64,000 bases of DNA, taken from positions 9,218,869 through 9,282,868 of the forward strand of contig CM068589.1 of NCBI GenBank assembly GCA_035048485.1. The letters run 5' to 3'. Within the stretch, counting starts at the first letter, position 1. Each line of letters opens with the position of its first letter. Shown piece after piece: positions 1-9,131 of this stretch. A program made the translations under genes and the position numbers. The notes beneath the pieces were generated by a model. It worked only from the letters and a program-made list of their open reading frames with translations. It was not told the origin of the DNA and ran no database searches. This DNA is from Pteria penguin. Its lineage: Eukaryota; Mollusca; Bivalvia; Pterioida; Pteriidae.

Positions 1-5
1 ATGTT

Positions 6-935
6 ATGTCAAAATATCTGAAGGATGAACATTCAGTATGGGACGTATACTTGAATCAAACCTTAGCCGCTATAAGGTTTAACATCAGTGATTCGACCAA
101 GTTTTCTCCCTTTTTCCTACTTTATAATAGAGACGTGGTTCTTCCCTTAGACAATATTTTGAAACCTCGACGCAAATATTTCGGTGACGATCAACATCAA
201 ATTGCGTTACAAATACAGCACAAATCATTTTTAGAAGTGCATCGCAATTTAAAGAAAGCTAAAAAGGCTCAAGCTAAATATGCCGATAGAAACAGTAAAT
301 CAGTCAAGTTTCAAATAGGAGACCCTGTCTATTATAAAAACCATAGTAGAAAAAATAAATTTGATGTCAGATGGAAACCGTATTATAGAATTATAGAACA
401 AACTTCTCCGGTTAGTTTTATAATTAAAAGTCAACTTGATGGCACTACAACGAAAGCACATGCTGAACAATTACGTTTGGCTAAAATAGATCAATGGGAA
501 ATACCAAAAGATAACATGGGTAATCGGCTTAGGAGAACTAATTATGTAGTACCTCCTGAAGAAAGTGATGCAGGTGATAAATCTGAGTCACATTCTGACG
601 AGTCTGATGAAAATATACCACTTAGCAAAATGGCAAACAGGTATAGAACCCGAAGGGATTCATCATCAAGTGAAGATGACATACCCTTGATGGAATTGTC
701 TAATAGACTCAGGCGGAGAAAAAAGAGACAACTAAACCAAGAGAGTACTGAACCGGAATCAGTACAAGATTCGGACCTTGAACAACCAGGCCCCGACTTT
801 TCTGACGATGAAATGGTTATAGATGAAGTTGTCAACAGTGAAACACCCAGGAAATGTGAGAAACGCGGTAAAAGTCGCAATAAAGTACTATTGAAGGCTT
901 TTGAATCTTTTGATAGGTTGATTAACGCCATGTAA
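6..935 (+). CDS. Gypsy Pol, integrase C-terminal part (partial at 5' edge)
   Basis: This is the end of a Ty3/Gypsy Pol polyprotein; the reading frame enters from outside the window, so the first Met is probably internal. Residues 30-50 carry the integrase core end with the SPFFLLYNRD block typical of Gypsy integrases. Residues 100-160 form the C-terminal domain (GDPVYYKN, then WKPYYRI, then KAHAEQLR), matching the GPY/F-type module that binds DNA or host chromatin. After residue 165 the protein becomes a low-complexity tail rich in Ser, Asp and Glu with three spaced basic motifs of the form xIPxxxMxNRxRxxR (near residues 165, 203 and 227). The tail is unusual and may target chromatin; that is inference. 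Stop is TAA. Confidence 0.85.
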   Translation: MSKYLKDEHSVWDVYLNQTLAAIRFNISDSTKFSPFFLLYNRDVVLPLDNILKPRRKYFGDDQHQIALQIQHKSFLEVHRNLKKAKKAQAKYADRNSKSVKFQIGDPVYYKNHSRKNKFDVRWKPYYRIIEQTSPVSFIIKSQLDGTTTKAHAEQLRLAKIDQWEIPKDNMGNRLRRTNYVVPPEESDAGDKSESHSDESDENIPLSKMANRYRTRRDSSSSEDDIPLMELSNRLRRRKKRQLNQESTEPESVQDSDLEQPGPDFSDDEMVIDEVVNSETPRKCEKRGKSRNKVLLKAFESFDRLINAM

Positions 936-1258
936 TGTCCATAGTAATGTGGCATGTGTAACATACACATGGAGGAGATGGTTAACTCCTTGATTACATT
1001 AAATGGCTTAATTAATAGAAAATTGCATTAAATCGGTTCCCATCACATGTGGTATTTGCGATTAACAAATAAAGAAGCTGAAACGAAAACTTCTTGAACC
1101 GGTGTATTTAGATCACCCCTTGATGATCTGTAGTGATTTGATGAGTTAGATTGATATGGTTGAGGATCGCCAACGACTCAAATTTCACTAAAGGGATAGT
1201 CTTGTAGATTATTAGTAAAATATTCCCATGATTCTTATATTCCAGACAAACTAAAGAT
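936..1258 (+). other. Pol to accessory ORF spacer with a splice acceptor
   Basis: No ORF is supported here. The notable feature is a pyrimidine-rich stretch ending in CAG at 1245, 13 bases before the accessory ATG. This looks like a 3' splice site that would put the accessory ORF first on a spliced mRNA. Confidence 0.5.
1232..1245 (+). promoter_or_regulatory. Candidate 3' splice site for the accessory ORF
   Basis: The stretch TTCTTATATTCCAG has the pyrimidine tract plus CAG expected of an acceptor. Its position, 13 bases upstream of the next ORF's ATG, is what makes it meaningful. The matching donor would be in the 5' leader outside the window. Confidence 0.45.
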
Positions 1259-1825
1259 ATGGAATCTTTAGCAGACAAGGTTAAGGACTTGCCGCAGTTG
1301 GTTATCCTCATGATTAAGAAAAGATTACTTTGGTCACTAATACCGGATGTGCACCTGCGACAAGAGTTGAGGACGTTCGCAGCTTTGCATAGTGCAGATG
1401 AGTATGCACGGGGTGACCTTCGGCCAAGTAGAATGGTCCAATTCCATAAAATGATAGGGGGACTAGCGTTATATCACCGCATACCTTGGAGGGCAGCGTT
1501 GCATGTGGTGCCTTATGACATTTATGACAGAAGGCATTCCATGATGATATATACGCTTGGTGGTCGGGCCCCAGATTTTGGGTTAAGGCTTAGATTTGCG
1601 GCGAAAAGAAGGATGATGATAGTTGAGTTGAGACATGTTATTAAACTGTTGACATCGGCTGAATGCCCTGAATGTTTTGGGAGTTACATAACCCCGGGCA
1701 TTGTGCGGGGGCTGTCACGCCTCTTTAGAGAATGGGCCACGCAAAAGGCCATACCACTAGTACAGCTTTATGATAGGGTCTTGCAAGCATATCACTACTG
1801 TGGTAATTGTAATAGTTTTTTCTAA
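1259..1825 (+). CDS. Accessory ORF of the Gypsy element, two CxxC pairs, unknown function
   Basis: This is a complete 188-residue ORF between Pol and Env, starting at ATG and ending with TAA. I do not recognise the family. It is basic and Arg-rich, with no signal peptide and no membrane segment. Near the C-terminus it has CPEC (about residue 140) and CGNC (about residue 183), spaced like the two knuckles of a zinc ribbon. The upstream splice acceptor and the candidate donors just after its stop (GGTAAAC and CAGGTAGGC near 1826-1840) suggest a spliced accessory transcript. It could be a nucleic-acid-binding regulator analogous to retroviral accessory proteins, but that is inference only. ORF length in AT-rich DNA argues against chance. 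Confidence 0.6.
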   Translation: MESLADKVKDLPQLVILMIKKRLLWSLIPDVHLRQELRTFAALHSADEYARGDLRPSRMVQFHKMIGGLALYHRIPWRAALHVVPYDIYDRRHSMMIYTLGGRAPDFGLRLRFAAKRRMMIVELRHVIKLLTSAECPECFGSYITPGIVRGLSRLFREWATQKAIPLVQLYDRVLQAYHYCGNCNSFF

Positions 1826-2008
1826 GGGTAAACTCAGGTAGGCTTTAAATAAAATTTAATTACAGGCCTCGTTATAGGTGAATAAATGTTCTCACTAGGA
1901 AGGGGTGCGACCAAATATTTCTTTGTAATTGCTATCCAACCTGATGTAGAACATGAAAATTGAGACAAAATCCCTTCTCAAACTATTGTTTTATTTATTT
2001 TTCAGAAA
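1826..2008 (+). promoter_or_regulatory. Intergenic splice region before env
   Basis: A run TTTTATTTATTTTTCAG ends at 2005, three bases before the envelope ATG. This is a strong acceptor and fits the known use of spliced subgenomic env mRNA in insect errantiviruses. Possible donors lie at the start of the spacer, just after the accessory stop codon. Confidence 0.6.
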
Positions 2009-3979
2009 ATGAAGACCTTAATATGTCTGATTTTATGCCCCTTACTGGCTCAGTCGATTATTATGAGTGAAAATGTTATTTTTCAAAAGATTGATTTAGT
2101 TACCACTACGGATGCTAGGTGGCTAGTTACCTTTGTAATTGATTTAGAACCCTTCACACATTTTACGAATATGTTATCTAAAGTTTTAGATGTAACATCC
2201 TTTGCGATAAAAGCGTATGAGAACAAATATAATACTTCACAACAGTTACCATTTCATAAGGTTTTTAATAGTTGTATGAAAGAAATGGATAGTCTTAAAA
2301 TAATGTTTAACAAAATTGTAAGTAGACATCAGGAATATAAAAAAATGAACCGTGAAAAAAGAGCCTTAATTCCTATCATTGGTAAAGCGTTAAGTTTTTT
2401 ATTTGGAACAGTGTCCGAAAGTGATTTGAGTACCATTCGTCGTAATATGAGAAATTTGGCTTCCAATCAAAATAAAACTGCTCACATTCTTACGGAAAGC
2501 CTCACAATGATAAATACGACACGTAAACATGTGGTAGAAAATAGACAAGCAATTAATGAGTTGATTCTAGGAATGGCGGCTCTTACTCGTCAATTAAATT
2601 CAATGAATAACAAAATTGAGAAACAAATATTCGAGTTGCAAATTTTCGCCTCAGTGTATGCCCAAATAGATTTAAACATTAGTGAGTTAAGAAGTCTTTT
2701 GAATGACGCGAATTTTTATATGAAAACATTAATGTTGCAGTTTAATATGCTAAGCTTAGGTCATTTAAGTCCTTCACTCATTAGCCCAGACGATTTAAGA
2801 GATTTATTATTAGAAATTCGAAGTCAGCTTCCTCCGGCTGTGCACCTGACTCATGACCCAGTTAAGGAGCTTTGGACTTATTATCAATTCCTTACGTGCA
2901 CGACCGTAATTGAAGACTCGAAGGTATATGTCATCACAACTTTGCCTTTATTAAATATTTGTGAAAAGTATGAATTGTTTAAGATTCATAGCATACCTTT
3001 CCCTATGCCGAGAAAACACGTTAAATCTTCAATGAATGCAAATATTGTGGCCTCATACAATTTAGAAAGTGATTATCTGGCCGTTAACGCAGAACGTACT
3101 AAATATATGCTGTTAGATCGATCAGACGTTACTGAATACACTTCTCGCGCACTGAAATTCTGTGAATTGCGTAAGCCGATTTATCCTGTGAATCTTAGTA
3201 AATTATGTGTCATGGCTCTTTTTATTCAAGATACTAAAACAATATCAAAATATTGCCGTGCGGTTGTAGATTTGCGTGAAAATTTACCACAAGCTATATA
3301 TATAGTCGACGGTTATTATGTAATAGCTACAAGAATCAAAGTCTCGTTCTCTCAAGTATGTAAACGAACTTCTGACACAAAAACAATAGTCATAAAGCCC
3401 CCTCTGGGTGTTATAAAAGTGGATGAATCTTGTTCTGCCTCGAGTAATCAAATTTATTTGCCTTCTTGTTTTCATAAGGAAAGTAAATATGCAATCAAGC
3501 GCCCATTCGATTATATTGTACGAAATTTTAATGCAACGAAGATTAAAATTTGGGAGCCTCTTGCGTTGGCTACTACCAATTTTACCCTTGAAAATATTCC
3601 TGAAGAATTAAAACATATTGAAACAGTACCAATTGAGAAATTCATTGATACTATTCAGAATCTAAAAAAAGTTAAGATAGAAGAGCCTCTTTCGAAATGG
3701 CATTATATGGGGATTTTTGTAATTATAGTTGTAGGATTTATTGTTTTGATAATTATCTATAAGAAATATAAGAAAAATATTTTTGCATGTAAGATTGCCA
3801 GACGATTTTGGAGGGTAAAGTCAGACATAAAATCAAATGATGTTAATGATATGCAAGAGATGAGAAATCTTGTTGCTAAGGAACCAACTGCCACGCCCAC
3901 TGCGCCAACAATGGACCAAGCCGTTACTGAGAAGATAGACACTGAAGAAAGGGTGTATCCGATTCTTCCGATGGCCTAA
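2009..3979 (+). CDS. env: F-type envelope glycoprotein (Env) of the Gypsy element
   Basis: This is an intact 656-residue class-I-like fusion envelope of the errantivirus/baculovirus F type. Residues 1-16 are a hydrophobic signal peptide. A furin-type site REKR sits at 115-118. It is followed directly by a hydrophobic fusion-peptide region containing the motif FGTVSESDL, which is the conserved landmark of this family. Residues 140-240 are heptad-rich and probably form the fusion coiled coil. Several NxT/NxS sequons and paired cysteines follow in the ectodomain. Residues 567-584 are a strong transmembrane segment, with a charged cytoplasmic tail of about 70 residues. It would mediate membrane fusion if expressed. 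The frame is uninterrupted and the splice acceptor just upstream supports expression from a spliced RNA. Confidence 0.85.
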   Translation: MKTLICLILCPLLAQSIIMSENVIFQKIDLVTTTDARWLVTFVIDLEPFTHFTNMLSKVLDVTSFAIKAYENKYNTSQQLPFHKVFNSCMKEMDSLKIMFNKIVSRHQEYKKMNREKRALIPIIGKALSFLFGTVSESDLSTIRRNMRNLASNQNKTAHILTESLTMINTTRKHVVENRQAINELILGMAALTRQLNSMNNKIEKQIFELQIFASVYAQIDLNISELRSLLNDANFYMKTLMLQFNMLSLGHLSPSLISPDDLRDLLLEIRSQLPPAVHLTHDPVKELWTYYQFLTCTTVIEDSKVYVITTLPLLNICEKYELFKIHSIPFPMPRKHVKSSMNANIVASYNLESDYLAVNAERTKYMLLDRSDVTEYTSRALKFCELRKPIYPVNLSKLCVMALFIQDTKTISKYCRAVVDLRENLPQAIYIVDGYYVIATRIKVSFSQVCKRTSDTKTIVIKPPLGVIKVDESCSASSNQIYLPSCFHKESKYAIKRPFDYIVRNFNATKIKIWEPLALATTNFTLENIPEELKHIETVPIEKFIDTIQNLKKVKIEEPLSKWHYMGIFVIIVVGFIVLIIIYKKYKKNIFACKIARRFWRVKSDIKSNDVNDMQEMRNLVAKEPTATPTAPTMDQAVTEKIDTEERVYPILPMA

Positions 3980-3989
3980 AGAACTTTGA

Positions 3990-4190
3990 GGGTATGGGAT
4001 GAGACGACGTCCCTTGCCCGCCAACAATGAATTAGGGTATGGGTTGAGACGACGACCCTTGCCCCTATTGGATCAAATTGTATATAGTAATATAACGGAA
4101 GATTGGTGTGCGACGAACTGAGATATGGGTTGAGATGACGACCCTCGATTTCATTGGACTAGACTGTAAATAGAAATTTAACGGGAGATA
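3990..4190 (+). repeat. Triplicated hairpin in the env 3' region
   Basis: Three copies of a small stem-loop lie at 3996-4013, 4041-4058 and 4127-4144. Each has a 4-bp GC-rich stem and a 10-base loop TGAGAYGACG. The first stem is GGGA/TCCC while the other two are GGGT/ACCC, a compensatory change. Copies one and two also have an outer GGG/CCC pair. Copies two and three sit in an approximately 86-base tandem unit whose downstream part is also shared. The element lies between env and the LTR, so it would be in the 3' region of every transcript. Confidence 0.75.
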
Positions 4191-4384
4191 TGCTGAACTT
4201 AATTTTCGTGTACATATTCATTATTAGTACATTGTTGCAGTATGGACTTCCAGGAACATTCGTATGCCGAGAGATATTGCCGAGGATGATGCTTTAAGGA
4301 TTCATAACGTTGGACTAATACACAGAACATGTTACATAATCGATTGTTTTAAGAAAATATTGTGTTCGAATATTTTCTAGTGAC

Positions 4385-4395
4385 ATGGGGAGGAA
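4385..4395 (+). other. Polypurine tract
   Basis: The purine run ATGGGGAGGAA lies immediately before the TG that opens the LTR, where plus-strand priming takes place in LTR retrotransposons. Confidence 0.75.
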
Positions 4396-5140
4396 TGTAA
4401 GGTAGCGGCATACCACGCTACTTACGAATTGTTTTTAAGAAACATCACCAATGGATCCACCAAGGAACATTATATCTTGGACGATTTTTCCTGTGAATGA
4501 TTCAATTACAGACACTAAAGTTCACGCTTGTTTATCTTAAAGACTTGTAATTATCATAATTGAATTGGTCAGTTAATGGCTAGTCTATCTTGTTTGTTTA
4601 TCTTAAAGTCTTAGGAATCTGTGAACTAATGGCTTCGTGGGGTACGTGGTAAATTAGTATAATTAAAATATTAATTATTGGACTGGTCAATTTTACGGTT
4701 AATCTATTTTCCTTGTGGAATCATAATTAGACTGGTCAATTTACGGTTAATCTATTTTCCTTGTGGAAATGGATAGTGTTTAAATATATAAAGTAGTTGG
4801 GGAGTTTAAATAGGAGAGACCTCGGAAATACTTGAGGAAGTTCAGACCTCTGAATCACTTGATAGAATTGAGACTTTAGAATTACTTGAGAGATTTCAGA
4901 TCTATTTGATTTAGAAAGAACCTGAAAGAACTATATTGTGAAATATAACATTGTGATCATCGTAACTGCCAGGTCTCCCCCTTTTCCACGTCGCACGAAG
5001 CCAACTTGCTATCTTGTACATTGCTGTAGAGATTTTATTAAAAGTATTAACTTTCTTACTGACTTATAATTTTGTCGCATAACACAACGCACCTTGAGGA
5101 ATCAAACTCACACCACCCCAACGCGAAGTACTACCCTACA
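4396..5140 (+). repeat. 3' long terminal repeat (745 bp)
   Basis: It starts TGTAAGGTAG and ends CTACCCTACA, an imperfect inverted repeat matching 9 of 10 positions, with the canonical TG...CA ends. A TATA-like box (TATATAAAG) lies near 4785-4793. Upstream, 4681-4720 and 4730-4768 are near-identical 39-40 bp direct repeats, with a more diverged third version near 4560-4591, as in U3 enhancer duplications. The 5' LTR is outside the window, so the target duplication cannot be checked. Confidence 0.85.
4681..4768 (+). promoter_or_regulatory. Duplicated U3 block (enhancer-like)
   Basis: Two copies of a 39-40 base block beginning GACTGGTCAATTT lie just upstream of the LTR TATA-like box. They differ by a single T indel. 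Direct repeats at this place commonly carry transcription-factor sites; no specific factor is recognised. Confidence 0.5.
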
Positions 5141-6180
5141 TCATGCACACAAGTGAAGACGTACATATATATCAAACACATTAAAAACAAAACAAAACGA
5201 TCGATCTATCCTTAAGCGAAAGATAGCCATGGTTAAAGAATAAACTTTACGTTTTGACCGACATACTGTAGCGAAGGAATATTTCTCTAGAGTACACTCT
5301 TTCTATTTTAGCAAATTTCAGTATGTAAAACACAAGTTCTTTAACTTTAGTTGCTAAAATTGAATTTTATATAAGTATCACATGATTTGTTTGGGGACTA
5401 TATTTTTGTTGTTGTTTAGGGATGAAGAACTCTTTGGCAATACCGGTTTCCAGATTGGGGTGGACGGCTGCTTAGGCAAGCTGATTACATCACCTTACCA
5501 AAAATCATCATTGTATTGAAAATCTTTTATAAATTTTATACAAGCATACATGTGTTTGGGATATCACAAACATTTAAAAAAAAAAAATGACAAGATTTAT
5601 GAAATGTGCATTTCTGAGAGCATTCACACTATCATAGTCATCTACAATAAGCAAAAAAGTACAGATAAAACAATTTAAAGTACATCTAGGCAATAACTTA
5701 TGTGAACCCCCCCCCCCCCCCCCCAAAAAAAAAAAACGCAGGGGTGAGTTTCAGCTCACTACAGCTATTATGAGTGTGCATTGTCCATTGCTGGTTAACT
5801 TTTCCTCTACTAAACCCCTACTAAATTTGTGAAAACACTTAAATTTGGCAACAAGTAGCACAACCATAGAAGGCAGAGGTAGATCCAGGATTTCCCAAAA
5901 GGGGACCGGGGGCACATGTGTATTACCGAACTATTCAGTCATTTTTGTTGTGCAAAATCTAGATTTTTGCTTGTAAGCTTGTAAATATGTGGCGAAAAAA
6001 AGTGGCGGGCCCCCTCTTAATCCACCACTGGAATGTATAGCTAAGGCGATACCATCCTATGAAATTTTATTCAGAAGGGATGCATGGATTTAAACACTTT
6101 ATCTGAGTGTTCAAATTGATGTAAAATTCAAGTTTTTACACAAATTCTTTGCGTACAATTTTTTTGGCCCGATTGTAAAG
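5141..6180. other. Intergenic, low-complexity and MITE debris
   Basis: No coding signal is seen. It contains a C tract followed by an A tract (5707-5736) and a small inverted-repeat element (5873-6033). Confidence 0.6.
5873..6033. mobile_element. Small MITE, GTGG-type inverted ends
   Basis: The left end (CAGAGGTAGATCCAGG) and the right end (TTAATCCACCACTG) are imperfect inverted repeats around about 160 bp of noncoding sequence. A related element lies at 15939-16083. No convincing target duplication is visible. It is probably a non-autonomous DNA transposon. Confidence 0.4.
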
Positions 6181-8624
6181 CAATTCCGGTCTACAGAGTG
6201 GCAATCTCCGTCCGTCTGTATCTCTGGCCATCAAAATTTAGTGGATTTATTAAGTTTTTGGTTGAAGCAAAATCGCAGAAACTAAGAAGAGTATAAACAT
6301 TATACTTCACGCATAAATTCCTGAATGTCAGAACTTTCCAAATTTGCCATGCCCTTTGACTTAGTGACTTAGACTTCGATCTACTTAAACAAAACCTTTA
6401 ATTTAGGCCATATCCTTTGTATTTATAGCGTTAAGACTTTAATACTTCATACATGGGTCCTACCGAAGCTTTTCATTGATGCCATGACGTTTGGCCATGT
6501 AACCTTGACCTTGTTTCGATTTTGTTTTGCAATCAGACCATATCGCCTTTAGCGGATTCTTGTTATCAATGTTTTTGAAGATCAGGATATGACTGTTAAA
6601 TTAAGCTTTTATAGACTTCTGCCTCAACACTTCTGGAAGAATTTTGATGAAACTTTGCATAATTTAAGTACTCAAGTTTCATTTTAAACCATAGGAGATA
6701 CGGCTTTGATATTTCATGAGTGTGTTCATGCTGGCGAGACCTTTCCATTGATACCCTTAATATAGTACTTGATAACCTAAACCGTCAGATTAGACTTATT
6801 GGGACTCTGGGTATAATTGTATATCGGGGAATCGAATTATTTTAGACTTAGACTTGATTTTGATCATCGTATTTAAATGCCGAGTCTCCCGCTTCATAGC
6901 ACACGAAACCACCACTGCCTTGCTGTTTTGAGGAATTCGTTAAAAAAAAAAATTCACCGACTTGTCTGTTTCGTCACATACACAACACTTTAAGTTACAT
7001 GATTCTTTTGTATGTAAGGGCATTCATGGCAAATATATCTAGCCATTACGGAGACGCTTACTCATTCCCGGACACCTGGTCTCATCTCTGAATATAAGGG
7101 GATGCATTATTATTTTTTTTTTGTAAATATCATAAATGCCTGTTTAAAATTAAGCTTTTACGATTTAAACAATCTTCCGTAAACCATATAATAGCAATAT
7201 ATATCTTGTTAAAGATTGTCTTGCCTCAAGAACATTTTACAATGTCTCATTTACTGTTAAATTATTTGATAAAAGAAACAGGAATAAAAAAAAAAAAAAA
7301 AAAAAAAAAAAATGAAAAAAAAAACCATTTTTATTTAGGCAAACACAACTTATATGGGTCCTATCCTATGTTCCAACTGTGGCGGGTCATATAACAAATC
7401 ATATTCGAAAATTCGACCAAAATCATAGAAGGCACTACAGTTTTTACACCTTTTTTGTTATGACCTTGTGTTGTGTTATATATTGTCATATAAGGGTAGT
7501 TATTTATCACTGTTATTAATGTAGTACTATGGAATTGCGCCATTCTGATTATTAGATAATTTTAGATCATCTAGTAGCCAATACTTAAATTTGGTTTGAA
7601 TTTGCTACTGTGTCTAAACTCATATCTTCCAACAAGTGAAAACATGATCAACATACTCAAAGATGATCTCTGAATGGGTAAATTTACTTAAATGCCGATA
7701 ATTTATATAAGGTCATTATTCAAAGTTAACAGTTCATTGACATAATATGGGAAGTGAAACGAGCTCTTTATAGTAATGGATAAATATAAAGCAAGAGTTG
7801 TCAGAATTAAAAAAAAAAAAAAACGCTCGCCGGTGACTAACCAAATTTAAATGGTTAAAGTTTGTGAAATTTCACGGCCAAGGTAAAAAGAATTGGTACC
7901 CAAATTGTAGGTTTTAGCTACAGGAACACATGTGAAATATTAAAGCCATGATTCAAGTTTCAGTTTTTGTGTAAGTAGGTCAATATTCAAGGTCAAGTTC
8001 AAAATAAAAAGCAATGATATGTAATTAAAGGTCTTGTCATAAGGAATTACTATATTTCTATTATGACCAAAGTTTGAGTTTTAAAGTCAGTCAAAGTTCA
8101 AAAACAAAATCATTTGGTACCACTGAAATATGTGAAATGTTAACGCGCTGTCCTTTGTGTTTCTAAACTTATATGATCCAGTTTAAATGTTTGGTGTAAA
8201 TAGATCAGTCTTCAAGGTTAAGGTCACAGAGGAAAAAGAATTATACGTGATGAATGGCGTTGTCACAAGGAATACACACACGAAATATTTGTTCCCCATC
8301 CCTTACTACTCATGAGTACTCGCTTTATTTAGCACGTGTCTGAATTACTTGTATTCAGATGACATTTCATAGAATTATTATTTATGACCCAAGGCTATAT
8401 CTCGATATTTTACCTAACCAAGGTGTTATCTCGTAGGTCAAGTGTATAATGCACAAAAGTAATGTATGACATAATGAAAACGAAATCAACGTAATAATAG
8501 ATCGCAATTAAAGTGGTCAAATATCATTCAAGATATAGAAGATTCAGATTGGATAGTAATACATAAATCAATAAATCTGTTTTCTGACCATAGACTAAAA
8601 TGCTTCCATCCAGTACAGAATAAA
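6181..8624. other. Dispersed bivalve-type repeats, no gene
   Basis: 6180-6760 resembles the intronic segment at 33480-33790, so both belong to one dispersed family. 7900-8290 resembles the 57190-57800 units, with spaced AAGGTCA-type motifs. A pure A run lies at 7286-7312. ORFs here are short and look like chance. Confidence 0.55.
6790..7005 (+). repeat. Possible diverged LTR remnant
   Basis: The stretch from TGATCATCGTA to the CACAACAC motif follows the same order of short matches as the 3' half of the LTR at 4950-5095 (GTCTCCC, GCACACGAA, GACTTGT, TCACATA-type blocks). It looks like an old solo LTR fragment of a related family. This was judged by eye only. Confidence 0.35.
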
Positions 8625-9131
8625 AGAAAAAAGAGGAGTTACCGGCTCAGTTATGTGGCAGAAGTCACCATGGAGCTATACAATACATGAATATAAATAA
8701 TATAATAGAACATTTAACACATTACAAAAATATTTGATTGTAGTGCAATTACGATACCGACTTAGGACGGTCATTTAATTTGAAAAAAGCCAAACAAATG
8801 GTGTGGTTAACCAGTTTACGGGCCAACCTTCCCACTCACCGTAACAGCAGAATAATCAAAAGACGTACATTTAAAAATTTATAAATAATCCTCCATGTAA
8901 AGAACAAGGGTCAACAGGTATCGCATATTGAGAGGTCATAAAAATATAAACACGTAAGTTATTGTAAAACACATAATGGTATAAAAATATATGCGACATC
9001 AACATGATAAACCGTGCTCTGCCAGTCTGAAAGCGAGCTAAGACCATAGATCTGTAGGAGTCCCGACTTACCGTCAGAATGGACGAGGTTCAGGACCATG
9101 TCTCCTCTGAAAGAGGTTTGGACAAGGCCCG

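Larger units (their letters stand above)
1..5140 (+). mobile_element. Envelope-bearing Ty3/Gypsy element, 3' part
   Basis: The order integrase C-terminus, accessory ORF, envelope ORF, polypurine tract and LTR is that of an errantivirus-like Metaviridae element. Gag, protease, RT, RNase H, the integrase core and the 5' LTR lie upstream of the window. All three ORFs seen are open, so the copy may be young; comparing the 3' LTR with the missing 5' LTR would date it. Gypsy elements with an F-type envelope are best known from insects. Placement in Metaviridae is from the integrase tail; clade placement needs the RT. Confidence 0.85.

Noticed and set aside
542..970. 142-codon minus-strand ORF opposite the integrase tail
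   Set aside because: It is a shadow of the Ser/Glu-rich low-complexity tail; no motif.
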